Assembly (NCBI GenBank): GCA_006937955.1 | Contig: SSNP01000025.1 | Span: 5,026,860 to 5,090,859 of the forward strand | Source: Pachypanchax playfairii | Taxonomy: Eukaryota > Chordata > Actinopteri > Cyprinodontiformes > Aplocheilidae | Reading direction: 5' to 3' | Length of the DNA: 64,000 bases | Made by a program: the position numbers and the translations under genes | In this document: piece after piece, positions 47,901 through 61,900 of the stretch | Numbering within the stretch: position 1 is the stretch's first letter | Layout: every line of letters starts with the position of its first letter | The notes under the pieces: generated by a model | The model's database searches: none | Seen by the model: the letters and a program-made list of their open reading frames with translations, nothing else | Told to the model about the DNA's origin: nothing

Positions 47901-50900
47901 CTCATTATTACTATTCATTTTGCCAACACAGCTTCCCATGAATAAAGTTATTTATCTTTTCTCTTGAACCATTCAATAATGGAACATAAAAGCACGTTTT
48001 ACATAAAAATGAAGGTGAATCTTATTAGATCCCCATTTTAAACAACTTTGTGGTTTTTAACTACATCAATCCGCCTCTTTTTTAGGATAAAAGTCATTTT
48101 CTATTTTAAAGCTTGAAATATAATTACTTTCCACAACTAAGTATCACTGCAGTATAATAACTAAGTTTAACTCCATCCTGATGATGTCAAATCTTCTCCG
48201 TTGTCTCTTGTTTGCTTTTTTAAAGAAGAGAACAGAAGGAAGACAACGCAATACATTCAGCCAGAGGTCAGTTTTCAAGTCTGCATCAAAATTTAAACTC
48301 TCATTTCTGCATTGGACATGGAGATTTGATGGTTCTGGTGCTTCTGCTGGGGATGTGCTCTCAAATTACACTGTCAAGCTTACGTAGGATTTGGGGTTAA
48401 GTGTGAGTATATACATACTCACACATTTATAGACAGTTTGAACTCAAAAAGTTTCAAAATTACATGATTACATGACTTACAGGACTTCTTTTCATCATAT
48501 TCTTCTGTGCATTCAAACTAATAAACATCTTAAAAGTTAAGGAGTGAGAAGAATTCCAATATAGAGTTTATGTTGCTGTCATACCCCAGAATCTTCCGCG
48601 ACACTTGCAATGGAACATCTCAGCTTCCTTGATTTGGCATTCAGCATTATTCTTGCAGGGATTTGGCTGACAGGGGTTGTTCCCACATTCACCAACTCCA
48701 CTGCCAAAAAGGCTGTCCCCTCCGTTCTCCTGAAGGTTGAGCACCCGGTTGTTGACATCCAGCATACGGATGCAGCCCACCAGGCCTGTGGCAACCCCTG
48801 TCTGTTCCCTCACACTGAGGAACAGAAAAACAAAATGTTATTGAATTGTTGCATCATTCAGTTCTACTGGCCACCAACCTCTTGTGAATAAAACAGCTAC
48901 AGTGTTTAATATTCCTGATATAGTTAATGTAACCAGGTTGCAGCTACCTATTATCTACTTTAAGAATCTCTACAATGAAAATATATTGAATTTTATTCAG
49001 CACGACAGTGTTAAACTTAATTTTAAAAAAGCTACAAATAATAAATTATTTACATTTTGAATTGACTATTTGGAGAGCTTATTACTACCAAGATGTAAAT
49101 AACTGTTTTAACACACAAAAAGTTACTCACTCCTGCTTCAGTTCCTCCGTCACCCCTCCAATGAACAACTCAGTGTCAAGATTGAGGCCTTCTGTACCAT
49201 GAGGACTTTGACCGCGAACTTCCTCCTCATCGTCAACTCGAAGCATTCCATTTCGCCGATTCCGTGTAACGACCAGATGATGCCAGCGTCCCTGACTGAT
49301 TTGAACTTTGCTGACTACAGTTCCTGTACCTGATCCAGTGTTAAACCTGAGGAGAATTGATAAAGTGGATTAGGTCATAATTCAGTCAACTGTGTCCAAA
49401 AATCACACAGCAGCTGTACACTCACAGCTGATAATAGTTCACAACCCAAATTGCACAACCACGTTATGCCTTTTTAACAAAAAAATAAAAAATCAAACAA
49501 ACAGATGGGTGAAAGACAGAAGACAGATTAACTACAAACTATGTGACTGGAATAAAGAAGTTACTCATTTGTTTTTTTTCACACCCTTATTTTTATACAA
49601 CCTTTTTTCTAATAGAGTTTTGCTGAAAAAAAGGGCTTATCACCACAAAAAAGAGCTATCGTGAATGTGCACCCACACAAACGCTAGTATTAGCACAACC
49701 TGAGAGCAATTATCTGCCACAAATAATTAGTTCTTCTCCCCACGTCTCGGATTTGCAAAGCTGTGGGTGGTAATCTCACAGCTGTATTTCTGGAGTTGAG
49801 GCCTATTTGAAAGAACGAGTGACTAATGATCCCCTCGAGTTTGCTATTGATTTTATCCTCAATAGATAAATCTCACCTGGCCAGGTTGGAAGAGACTGAA
49901 AGAGCTTCGAGGGGTCAGGGTAAAAAATCTAAAATCCAAGATAAGCAGATTGTGCTTGAAACAATGCTTCCAAAAGAGACATGTGCAGAATCAGTAATTA
50001 GTCTGTTCACATCTCTTCTGAAGACACTGTCAGTCCAAAATAATCATTATTCATAAAATTCTGCTGTAGAAGCAGAGATGAATGCATATTATTATTATCA
50101 TTATTGTAACACTTTGCGTTTCAGCAGGTTTTTGGCAAGAAAATTGGCTTCTTGCTACTGACAGCTCCAGCTGAAGCACAAAACTAGATAATACTAAATG
50201 CACTTTTCATATTTTATAGCTCAGCTTATTTTGCCTGCATTTTGACCTGCTTTGGCTTATCTTGAAATAATAACTGTCCTCTTCTCCTTATCTTTTAGTC
50301 TTTTCTAAGCTTTTGTTTTGGACTGTGCATTAATCATAGTTCTCACAGGTTTGTTACCAACTCTTTTGCAAGACTTGCATTAGTTAAATGTGCATGAGAA
50401 ACAGAGTATTTCTAATAGACAAGGTCTCCTAATCCAAACAGGCACTTTGACGTTGATACATGTAGTAACCAAAGCACTGTAAAATGTTTTGCTCCCTTAC
50501 AGATTTTTTCTGTTTTTGCTTTTTTATCACACTTAAATTAACATTAAACAAAATAAAAGATAACCTTAGCATTTTTTAAATTATGATTGATCCCCATACT
50601 GACCTGGTCTCATGGGAAAAAGTAATTGCCCCCCTGTGCCTCCCTTGGAGGCAACAACAGCTGTCAGGTATTTGTGATAGTGAATATTTCCCATCACCGT
50701 GGAGGAACTTTAGACCCCTCTTCTTTGAAGAATTGTTTTATTTCAGCTGTATAAGCTTTTCAACCTGTTTAAGGTCTTGTCACAGCATCTCAATCAGATT
50801 GAAGTTTGGACTTTGACTAGACCCCAAAACTTTAATTGTACATCTTTGTTTTGTTTTGTTTGTTTTAGCTGTTGAGATGGTAGACTTGTTGACGTGCTTT

Positions 50901-51511
50901 GGATCTCTAACTTGCTGCATAGTGACTGAAAGAAATGGCAAGTGACCTAAAGCATGAGGTCAAAACATGACAGCTGAACATCCTCCTTTGTGAGTTTTGC
51001 CCAGTTTCTTGCTTATTGTTAAATAACAAACACTGACCCTGAGTGAGGTAAGTGAGACCTGCAGGGCCGTAAACGTCTTCCTCGGGTCACCTGGATGAGT
51101 CCTCATGACTCTTCCTCCCAGAAAGTTTCACTACTGCACCATGTTTTCTCCATTTGTGGCTCTTGCTGTGGGTTGCTGAAGTCCCAAACCCCTGCCACAC
51201 TAAAATATGTCACTGATTTTGTTTTCTTAGGTCAATCAATTTTTCAAATTGGCCCACGTTGCTTTGGATAGCTTTTCCCCTTAAATGAAACGATGATGAT
51301 GTAAAAACTGCATGTTGGATTTACTTGTTTTCTTTGTCAGATCTAAAAAAATTGTTTGCCAAATTAAAAGTGCAAAAAAAAAAATCTTGGATCCAGACGG
51401 TAATCCAGATCACCCCCAAAATCTAATCAATTCTTTCTTGGGTCATTTCTGACCTTTCCTGAAAATTACATCAAAATCCATCCATAAGTTTTTGAGTTAT
51501 CCTGCTAACGA

Positions 51512-51560
<49 letters not shown>

Positions 51561-54500
51561 TAAAACTGTGTGACCATGATAACATGAAAAACTCATTTTA
51601 ATAAATGATGTGCACATGTTCTTATTGCATCTACAGTTGGAATGTTTCTGATTGCCTAACTTCAAGTTTCAAATTGTCCAGAAGTTTTTTATTTATTTTC
51701 TAGCGTTGCTGGTTTCTACATGTTTACTTGCTGTAATTATTTGCCTCATTATCTTTAGTTCTCTTTGTTTTGTTCCTATTTACATCCTCTTGCAGTCACA
51801 GCGGCTGCTGCTGCTGCAATGACCCTGTTCCCTCATGTGGATCATTAATGTTTTATTACATTTCATGATAAGGACGGTTTGGAAAGATAAAACCACATAT
51901 TGAATTTAATCTGACAAAAGCAACAGAATCAATAAACGCCAAGGCTGATGCCCCTGTTAACTGAGCCAACACTCACTTCAGCTCCACCCGTCCGTTGACC
52001 AGAGCCAGAGAGATGAAGTCCTTGTTTTGCAGCTGACCATTATAGAGCAGCAGACCGGTCATCTCAGATGCTCTGAATTTCATCGCAATGCGGACCGTGT
52101 GGTAAGCTCTCATCGTCTGGAAGGCCAAGTAGGACTGGCCGCCGAATGATGGGATGAAGTACTTGATCACTGTGCAGGAATGAAGATAACAAGCCAGTCC
52201 CGTCATTACCATGTGATTTGTTTTATCTCAGTCTAACAGAGGTTTAATGTGCATAATTAAGGGAGAGTGGCAATGGTGAGTCACTGCCTCTTTACACAAA
52301 AATAAACCTATCTATTAGTTTATTTTATGAATAGCAATTTTCTAAAATGCTTTTTGAATTTGTCAGAAGGAGGAAAGTGAGGAAGTGGAGGAGCTTTTTC
52401 ACCCACTCTCAAGTCACGGTCCCTCACACATGCAACACACAATTACAGGAGAATTTTGACTTTGAGCCACTCATATAGAAAAAAAAAATAGAATTTTCAT
52501 CCATTTTCTCCACAGGCCTCCTTGTTCCTCTGTCCATCTGTCTTTCTGCCCGTTTCTCCGAGGAGAATGGCAGCTGATGAGCTCCCTGTTTTCTAATGAC
52601 TTGATTGATCCGGGGGAGGCTGCGTGTGCAGTTTGTGTGCGCGATTGTGAGCTTTCGTGATTTCAGTTAACCACTCTGACTCAAAGACACAGAGTAATTC
52701 TCATCATCTAATCCCCATCAAAGCAATTAGTGTCAATTATCTAAAGATGCAGCTGTGTGAGGTTGCTACTTCTTCCCCCAAATCCCAAAGTAGGTTAAAG
52801 AAACAGAAGAGTTGTGTTTATCATAAAGGTCTTCGTGATTTATGATTTTCTCTGCGGAGCTGACTGGATTTGATGTTACCTTTAGTGAACAACTCAGTGG
52901 TTGCACATTAATAAGATGCTGAAACTGTCTGAATCTCTGGAGATGAGTATGAGGTGCAACTGAGAGAAAAAAAACTACATCTGACTCAATCAAACTTCAC
53001 TTCTTTGTTCTTGAGTTTAAAAAAGAACATAAACCTGACATTCTTTCTAACATGCTGACTGCTGTTAATTTGTTAAGCTTTAAATTGCCTTATAAATCCA
53101 CATCTGTGACCACTTAAGCTTTAATTTACATAATTCAGCACTAACTGAGAGTCATCACTCCCACTGCCATTGAAGGAGTCACCTTGCACTCACAGAAATC
53201 TAAAACATGACAGAAGAATTATATGTTTTATTCTGTTAGTTGAATCATTCATGTAATAAAACATTTCTTTAGTAACTGATTATGTGTTACAATAGTGTGT
53301 TTCGACTGCTTTCAAATGCATTAAAGCACTTAAGGACATATTTTGGAGTGATTATAATCAACTAAAAGCATAATTTGGCTAATAAAAAAAAATAGAGTTC
53401 ATTAAAGCTTCTTAGTAACTACAAATCTCTGTAAATGTTCACCTCCGGTGGTTTTTGTTACTTGTATTAATGTGAAACATTCAGGAAAGCTGATACAGCC
53501 GACTTAGATGACTTCTGATTTAAGACTAATAATAAATAAGAATGAGAATATTTCTCCAAATATTTAAAGAAAGTGAAAATATATTGCAGTTTTACTCACG
53601 TTTCTCACACACTGTCCCTCCTCGTCCTGCAGGGCATTTGCAGCTGAAGTCAACGCCGTCGTCCTCGCAGGTGCCCCCGTGGAGACAGGGGAGGGAGTCG
53701 CAGGGCTTGTTGGGCTTGTGCTGAATCCTTCCACGAACGCTGGAGATCATAGTGATCGGAGGCAGCATTATCTTGGGGGTGGTGGCGAGTGGTGTGGTGA
53801 CTGGTGCTGCCGTGGTGGTGGTGCGTCTGCTGCTGAAGGGCCTGCGGGTGGTACCTGGTGGGAGGCGTGTGATGTAGGGGGAGGTCACTGGAAGCCTTGC
53901 TGTGGTGATGGGGACGGCTGTGGTGACTGCTGCTGTTGTTGTGGTGGTAGTAGTGGTGAAGATGGGGATGCTGGACAGGCCTAGAAAAAAAAAAAAGATT
54001 TGTTCAACTATGCTGAGCCTGCGGTCTTGAAATTTTTAATTTAATACTTTCGATAAACCACTTCATGAATAAGTTACAGTAAAACCCTTTCGTTTTATAA
54101 ATCCTTACACATTTCTGTTAAATCTACATGATATTACCATAATTAGTGAAGCCAATATTCTCATCCTCAGGCTTCTTCACAGAGATGCTCGTGTCTTTAG
54201 AAGCCTTTAACTGTTTCAGCAGAGCTCCTACGATGTCCTCCACAGTGTACCTCGTATCTACAATAAACAAAAGGTGCAACCAATCAGGACAAGGCCTCTG
54301 AGGGGCACTCCAAAGCAAACACAGGACTCAAGCTCCTTTAATGGTACAATGAATATATCAAACAGCCTTGTGTATGACAGGTGGAGAGTCTCCATGGACC
54401 ACTTGTCCTCCAACCACTGCTTGTCCGACTTTTTTCCAGATGAATCGCTCTCATAATGTTCACCGCAGATGTTTGTTTTACAGGCCATGGAGGAGCGGCA

Positions 54501-57500
54501 TGTAACAGCATCCGTCGCCCCACGTAAAGGGTATGAAGGACGCTAAATGTTACTCATAAAAAAGAAAAAAAAAAAAAAAAGCAAAGGCAGAAAGAGGCTC
54601 CGGTTTTGTGTGTTACAGAAGGGAAGTAAAAGACCAAATTATGGAACATCTGCCAACAAATTCTGATATAAATTTAGATCCTTACAATTTTAATCTAGAC
54701 AGAATTTTGCCATTGTCTTATTAATATAATGTCCCTCTGCTTAGAACTCAAAACTACTGATATTATTGTCAATCAATTTGCAATGTCTCTTAAGAACTTC
54801 ACCCTTCACACATTTTAACTGGACTGCCTGGAACTAAAAACAGAGGTGCTCCTCCGAGGATCTGTGCAAATATTTCTGATTCTGCATCAACAATGAGAAG
54901 CAAAATATCAGCAGTAGTACTTTTTTTTGGCAGAGTATATGTTTTACGTAGGCAAATTCTTGCAGATGAGCTTCATGTTGCTGTGAAAAATAAGATGCAA
55001 CTGAGAAGGAGAAACGTGCCTTACAATCTTAGAAGCCAAATAAAAAAACAAATAAGGACAAATAAAGGTGTGCAAAACTTAATCAAATATTAAATACAAA
55101 ACAGGTGATAAGGAGAAAAAAGAATAAAAGATTGATTTTTCTTTGCTAAATTATCAAATTTTGATATATTTCACATGTATTCTAATTTGTGTTTATAATG
55201 ACAATAACATTTTCTTTGTTGCTTAAGAGGTCTCACCTGGTCTGAAGTGGGCCTCCACCCGAGCCAGGATGGAGCGGCTGGGCTCCAGGTTGCGGACGCG
55301 AACGCCCATAAAGTCTTTGCGTACTGGCGATTTCCTGAACAAGTCATTTAGCTAAAGCAGAGAAGGAAAGAGAGAAGGGAAAGAGACAAGCAATGATAAA
55401 TGAGGCAGGTAATGAGCTCCTCAATTTAATTCTATAAAACTACACACTGTCTTGTTGGAAGAAAGAAAGCCTCTCAAATTGGTTTGACAGGAAGAAAGCC
55501 AATGGGTGTGGGAGCACAAACTGACATTTAGCTGGCTGAGGTGACATTCATTTTAGGAGCAAGTTTTCAGAAGCAGCAAAGATAAATGTCATGCTATCCT
55601 GACACTCTGATTGGTTTTGCTACGAGTGACTTCCTGTGTCTGTGATGTAATAGGCTTCAGCGCAACAAGAGGAAGTTAGGGTCATTTTTTAAGCTTATCC
55701 TGAGAATAAGGTGTAGTGTAAAATCTACAACTAAAAACTATGACCATTTCTTTTTTAAGTGAAAACGTTTTGTTTACTAAACTACTGTGTTGTCATTCAC
55801 ATAAAAAGTAATCACAGATTTTCTTATTTCTGCCACCAGTTAACATCAAACAAGGTACATGGTGTGCTAAGGTGTTTAGCTAAAAGCTATTTTGTTTCCC
55901 TAAAAGTCTCAGTAACACCCAGTTCCTACAGATTGTAATTAAAACAAACCAATTTAAAATACTTTCTTCACTATAATTTGAACCATATTTAGACAAAAAT
56001 TGCAAATCATTTAAAGACACTTTATTATTTACTTTAAGACTCAGAAGCTTAACAGAAGTCCTTTAAAGTGACTCTACACGCCACATTGCACTTTTTATTT
56101 GATAAACATATCCGCATACACATATAGAACGTGTAAATTGACCAATGAAAATCAACATAACTCAATATTCAAATAAATTTTGAACCTTTTGAACCATGAC
56201 CGGTCCAAACGAAGTGAACATTAATGTAAAAAAATGGTTAAAAACTTGTGGACTGAAGTGCAACAGCAAAGTTTGCAGTAAATTCCTGCAAAGCTGGATT
56301 AGACATCAAAGTCCTGGTGCACAAACGCTTCTGTGGACACATTTCTTTCATGTCTCAATTCTCCTCAAAGTTTCAATTTATCAAAAAATAAAAGCCGATT
56401 TCCATGTTTTGAAAGACACATAGACAACCGCTGCTTTTGATGTAAATAGCCCACTCCATGATCGTACATACTTTCTGTGTGTTAAGGCTATTTATGTGCT
56501 CAGTGGTTGTGCTGAAAGACGAAGAGGGGGTTGGCTGCTGTCAAGTGGCACACCAGGCTTCAAGAGACCCACAGGCTGAGAGCGTTAACGAGCACTCACA
56601 CACATGCACAAATCGCTGTGAGGTAGCAGATTAGGTCCCAGTGGGGGCTAGTGACACCGATTTAACAGCTGGTACATGTGCACAGTGTACACAGACACAC
56701 ATGCACACAGTTCCCATTTTATCAGAGGAGCGAGGTCCTGGATTGTCAACAGAGACATTTGCTCAAAGGTCTGAGATCTGTGGACGAACAGTGAACGACG
56801 TCAGAGACAGAGGCCAAACTGTGATTATTGCACAGGCTCTGTGCTGCTCTGGATTTGGCTCACTAACTGCATTTAACATCCAAATTTCACATCCACAATA
56901 AGGACCACAATGAAATTTTGAACAGCTGAAAAATTTTAATTAATCTCAAAAGAAAAACAACTTTTAATATAGCTGCGATTGGCAAGCAAATGCACAAATC
57001 TACAGAGACTTTGTTTTCTTTCTATGGTAGTTCTAAGCCTAAATAGCAGTTATTTATATCAGACAGACTAAAATCTATAAAACTGTTTTAATTATTCAGA
57101 CGTGTTTTTAAAAAAACTAACTGAAGCTCAGATTATGTAAGAACACTGCTAAAGAGACAGAAATGTGAAAAATAGGACATATGATATAAATATATTAGAA
57201 CAAGATCCTGCGAAAAACCTTGTTTATTTCTAATCTGCTCACCTGGATCATAAAAAACTGTTGTTCAATTGAGGAACACAATCTGTTCTACAGATCATCT
57301 GATACAACAGATTGCCAATATGTCCCTTTTTATTAAAAATCAAATATCAGCCAGGGCACGGCAGATGATATATGATCTCTGATCCAAGTGAACAAATGCG
57401 TTTTTTTATTATTGTTGTTTTTCTTTGAGACATCAGAAGTAAAGAATCACTTCAGCTACATGTGGTAGAATATTACTCGGCAGCTTCAGAGGTGTCACAT

Positions 57501-58887
57501 CAGTAAAATGTGGTGATACCTGTCTAAAAGAAGTGGAAAACTTTTGGATTATTCTGTGGAGTTTCATTGTGTCATGATGCTTCTGAATCTTGTTTCAGAC
57601 GCTTCTCGCCCTTTTGACAAGAACATTTTTGAAAAAAACAGAACATTCACAAGAAGGCTCTTTTTTTATTCCACAAAGCGACAATTTTCAGTCGAGTCAG
57701 TTGTCAGCTGGACACTTGAGGGCAGCAAAACAAGCTGAAAACAGCATATGAAATTATATCGAATTTTAAAACCTGTCATCGTGTGTGTCACCTGATAAAT
57801 GCAACTCAGATGTTTGCTCTGCGCTAAGTTTATTTTTTCTGGTAAAAACAGCTGTCAGCAGCATCTGGAAATAGTTATGTTGAGAGTGATGTCAGCAAAA
57901 GTGCACAATGAAAAACAAAAAAGACTTGGGAGAACGGAGGGATCCTGAACGTTGTGAATATTTTGGGTGTTTGAAACAAGCGATTCCTTTCTCATTAATC
58001 TGCATTTGTCTCGTTTGTTAATATAAAACAAAAAGTAATGTAATATCATAGATTAGCAACTTGTAAAACCCACAAAGTAGGCAGCAAGTAGTAAAATACA
58101 CAAAGCACTTACAGCGCTCTCTATGCTTCGGGCCGTCTCTCCAAACAGCTCCGATTTTGGGTCGTCCATCTCAGGTGTGTAGAAAATCTCCTGCCCATCC
58201 ACCTGGTCAAGGTGCAGGAAACCAGAGAACTTCATAGTGGCTAGACAGAGAAAAGACAAGATAAAAAAAACCCAATGTGATACTGTGATTATCTTCTAAC
58301 ATAAACCCTCTTCATCTATCACTCAGTCAGATCCCTCTGCCTTCACATGGTGCTCGTTTTTGGGACAAGATGAGTGATGGATTGTGTGTTTGCGTGTGTT
58401 TGACAGGTAAGGTTAGTGAGTGGGTTGCTGATTGCCCGGGGGGGAGGGCAGGGTGTGCAACAAGCTGGGGTTTGACTGTTAACGGTTCAAGTAGTGGCGG
58501 TGGTGATTCTTGTGAAAGAGGTGAAGCGTTAAATGTGAGACAAGGAAGGAGAAAGAGGGTAAAAGTGAAAGGAAGGAAGGGAAAATGGGCCAGTTTTACC
58601 AGATCGAGAATCATCCCAAAAGTAGGCTTTTGCATGGAGGGCTGGGTAAAAAGACAACAGGTTAGACAGATGAATGAATGCACAAAGAAAAACAACAACA
58701 ACCACAACACACGAAAGAGAAAACAGCCTACAGGCACACTGAACAGCCCTTTCTTCCATAAGGGAGAGTCTTTGTGTGCAACCTTGAGGGGTTGTGTTGT
58801 CAAACATATATCAACTTTTTATATGGTTTCTTCATACTACCACTGGTGAGAAGAGGGCTTGAAATAAAGCTGAGGGCATTTGAGCGA

Positions 58888-58928
<41 letters not shown>

Positions 58929-61900
58929 GTAAAGAGGAGCACAAGAGACGCTGACGCCGAGCTTTCATGCCACTTGTAATCAGCAGAACAAATTGCCCAA
59001 ATCAATCATTGCTGCCCCTGCCTGAGTAACGGTAGTAAGAATGGGAAGAGCACTTGTATGATTATCGTGAGAGATAGTCGTAATTGTCTCCTTAATGTCG
59101 CCAGACCGATGACTGACACAGTCTAGTTAAAATTGCATGAAAGGGACAGCAGACACTACTAACATCCACTCCCTCTGTCCCTCTTGGGTTTCAACCATTC
59201 CTGCTTTCTTTACTGTACCTTCACTGGCTGCACACATCAATTCAGATGTGAATGTGGCCATAAAACAGAAGCAAATGGCTGGTTTGGCTGCCAGGAAGTG
59301 GGTAAAAGAAAGCAAGGGGGACAGCGAGTTATATCTGACTTTTAATCTGGAAAGAAGACAAACAGAGAAGGTGATTTTCCAGCCCACTTCCATAACGGAT
59401 ATAATAAGAGAGATAAAAAAACGAGGGATAAAAGAGGGACAGAGCTATTCAGCTATCAGATTCTTGTGAACTGTTAAATGTAATGGATTTGTCAGAGTTC
59501 CCCTGGCATATGGAAGAGTTTTACTGTATAGCAGTGGAGCAGAGAGTGTAATAAGTCTTTCATGAGTGTTTGCTGGACATTACGTGGGTGTAAAATACCC
59601 TGTTAAAATGTAACACATTCAGCCCTGCATTGATTTTTACAATATTTAGGCAAATAAAACCCAAACGATTTTGGTTCTCCTTATTACCGCCATGTGAAAG
59701 TGCCAGACAGTTTACAGTTCACACTCTCCAAGGTCTGAGATGAAAACTTTAATATACACACATCCGCAAAAAAACCCCAAAACCAGGTCATGGATCTCCT
59801 GAAGTGTGTGAAGATGTAAATTAAACCTCAGGTATTGATGTCTCAATAAAATGTGGAACAATGAATAATAAATCTTTCTTATTCTGTGAGTATTGAACAG
59901 ATGTCAATAAGCTGGATTGTACATTGAGATGGCAGGCGGTGTGTGAGGGACGTGTCATTTCACTTCTAATGAGCGGAAGATCAGCTGTAGCCATCTTAGG
60001 AGGAAAAAAAGAACGATCCAACGTATTGATCATCCGATCATTCTGCCTGAATTTATCGACAACACTTGAGCTGAATGAAGTATTGATCGCTGGTGTGCCG
60101 CCATTGTTGGCTGAGATAAATATTTACCGGCTTTTGCTGATTTGTTATGACACTTCTCTTTCAGCGAAAGTGACCTGCTTCTATCATCAGCTTGATTTGA
60201 GGTCTAGAGTCATAAAATTTCACCTCAACACAACATGTCTGTTTTGCAATAAATCCCGTTAACAAAATAAACGTGGAAGGCCGGAGGTGGCCTCATGTCT
60301 TCGTATCTTGTAGAGGCAGTAAACTCTCCTGGCTTTACTCAAAGGCTTTGGGACCTTCAGCATTCCAGAAATGCAGCTCCACTGACTAATTTGTGGCCTA
60401 AGCTCTTTCAAGTCGTGGCTTAAAGCTCCCTTGGGAGCCAGGGAGAATCACTCTTTTCCCAATCAGTCAAACAACCACCACTAGGACAAACTGAGACAGA
60501 GAGTTGGAGGCAGTTGGAGGCTGGAGAAGTAAAGGGGAGCGAGGAGTCCTTTATCTTTATGAAGTGACTGTGGCAGAAAGCACTGATTGGTACAACAGTG
60601 CTCGTCGGCCTCTGGTAGTTTCTCTGCGCTTTCTGTGCTCAACTCCAGAGAGAAATGAACTGATGCAAGACTGGATTGAGATTGACTGGTCTGAGGGTGA
60701 GAAAAGAGTGAGGCATAGCTCAAAATGGAACAACAGAGCAGCAGCACAGACAGTAGGTTTGAATAAAAGTACAAAAGAAAATATAAAGGAGTTGAAAATA
60801 GACAGAATTAAGTTATAATAAAAGAAGCTAATGATCACTGTCTCCAGTCTGGCTGTGGCAGTAATTAGCCAAATACTAAACCAATAACAATTGATGTTTA
60901 TACATTCTGGACTTTACTTTATTTTAAAGATCCCAGTCCTCATTCAGAACACTTCAAATGTGCAGCATTAGTTAAAGCTTCTGGTGAACACCTAGCTGTT
61001 GATCACCTCCATTTTCAGCACTACATTTGATCATCTAAACATTTGTCGCAAATAATTAATTAAGCTCCATCATCTCCCACACATTTTTTTCAGAGCTATC
61101 TATAAAAAACCTAGCAAGTACAACATGCAGCGAAATTTAACATCTAAAAACACAAAGAAGGAGGAACAAGAAGTTGCGAAATAGTTCTTCAGAGGAAGTT
61201 GTTGACTTACGGGGACAGTTAGCGCCCTCTGGGGTGTATGATGGTGTCTTTCCATCGGGACAGCAGCCAAACTCTGTGCTATCACAGGATGACCTGTCCT
61301 CAGTTGTAGGTACAGAGGTACTTGCCACTGTAGAACCTGTGGGAGAAATAATGTCTATCATAAAAATTCAATGAAGAAGGTCTCATCTCTAAAACCTATA
61401 AACAGCCATTCAAACACACTGAATCATTTATTTTTGTTCTTACTAAATTTGCTCCTATCTCTACATGTGTTTGTGTTTTCAATCTGCTGACCAGTGACTG
61501 AACGCTAATAAAGGCATCTGTCAGGGGTGATTATATGGCATTTTCATGGACGCTGATTTTTACAGCTGGAACTCGTTTTTTTCAGGCAGGGAACACTTAA
61601 TGGGTACTGTTGCCAGTCATGTCACACACTGAGCACTTTAAATGATAGGGGAGTGTGATAACTGCTGACTGGCTGGCTGTTACACTGAAGGAGTCCCAGG
61701 AACAAAAAAAAAAAACAACAAAAACACATAAACAAAAAAAACCTGTTGTGATTGTGTTACTATGACAGCACATCTAAGAATCTTGAGACTTAAAAGGCAT
61801 AAAAGTGGCTGTTTTCTACATCTGAGAGTGTGTAACAGCAGTGAGCTACCGTCCGTTCTTAATGATGGTGTTGGAAGAGCGAATGTCTTGGTCGAAGCGG

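Larger units (their letters stand above)
49347..51976 (-). other. agrin intron W7-W8
   Basis: 2.6-kb intron, largely made of mobile-element debris: a Tc1-like fossil (50.48-51.22 kb) and an RTE-type LINE 3' end with a tetranucleotide tail (51.39-51.56 kb). Confidence 0.8.

Noticed and set aside
53679..53984. 101-codon Gly/Asp/Cys-rich plus-strand ORF
   Set aside because: Antisense shadow of the Thr-rich agrin exon W6.
58370..58849. 159-codon plus-strand ORF with a 158-codon minus-strand partner
   Set aside because: Both result from purine-rich simple sequence in an agrin intron; no domain.
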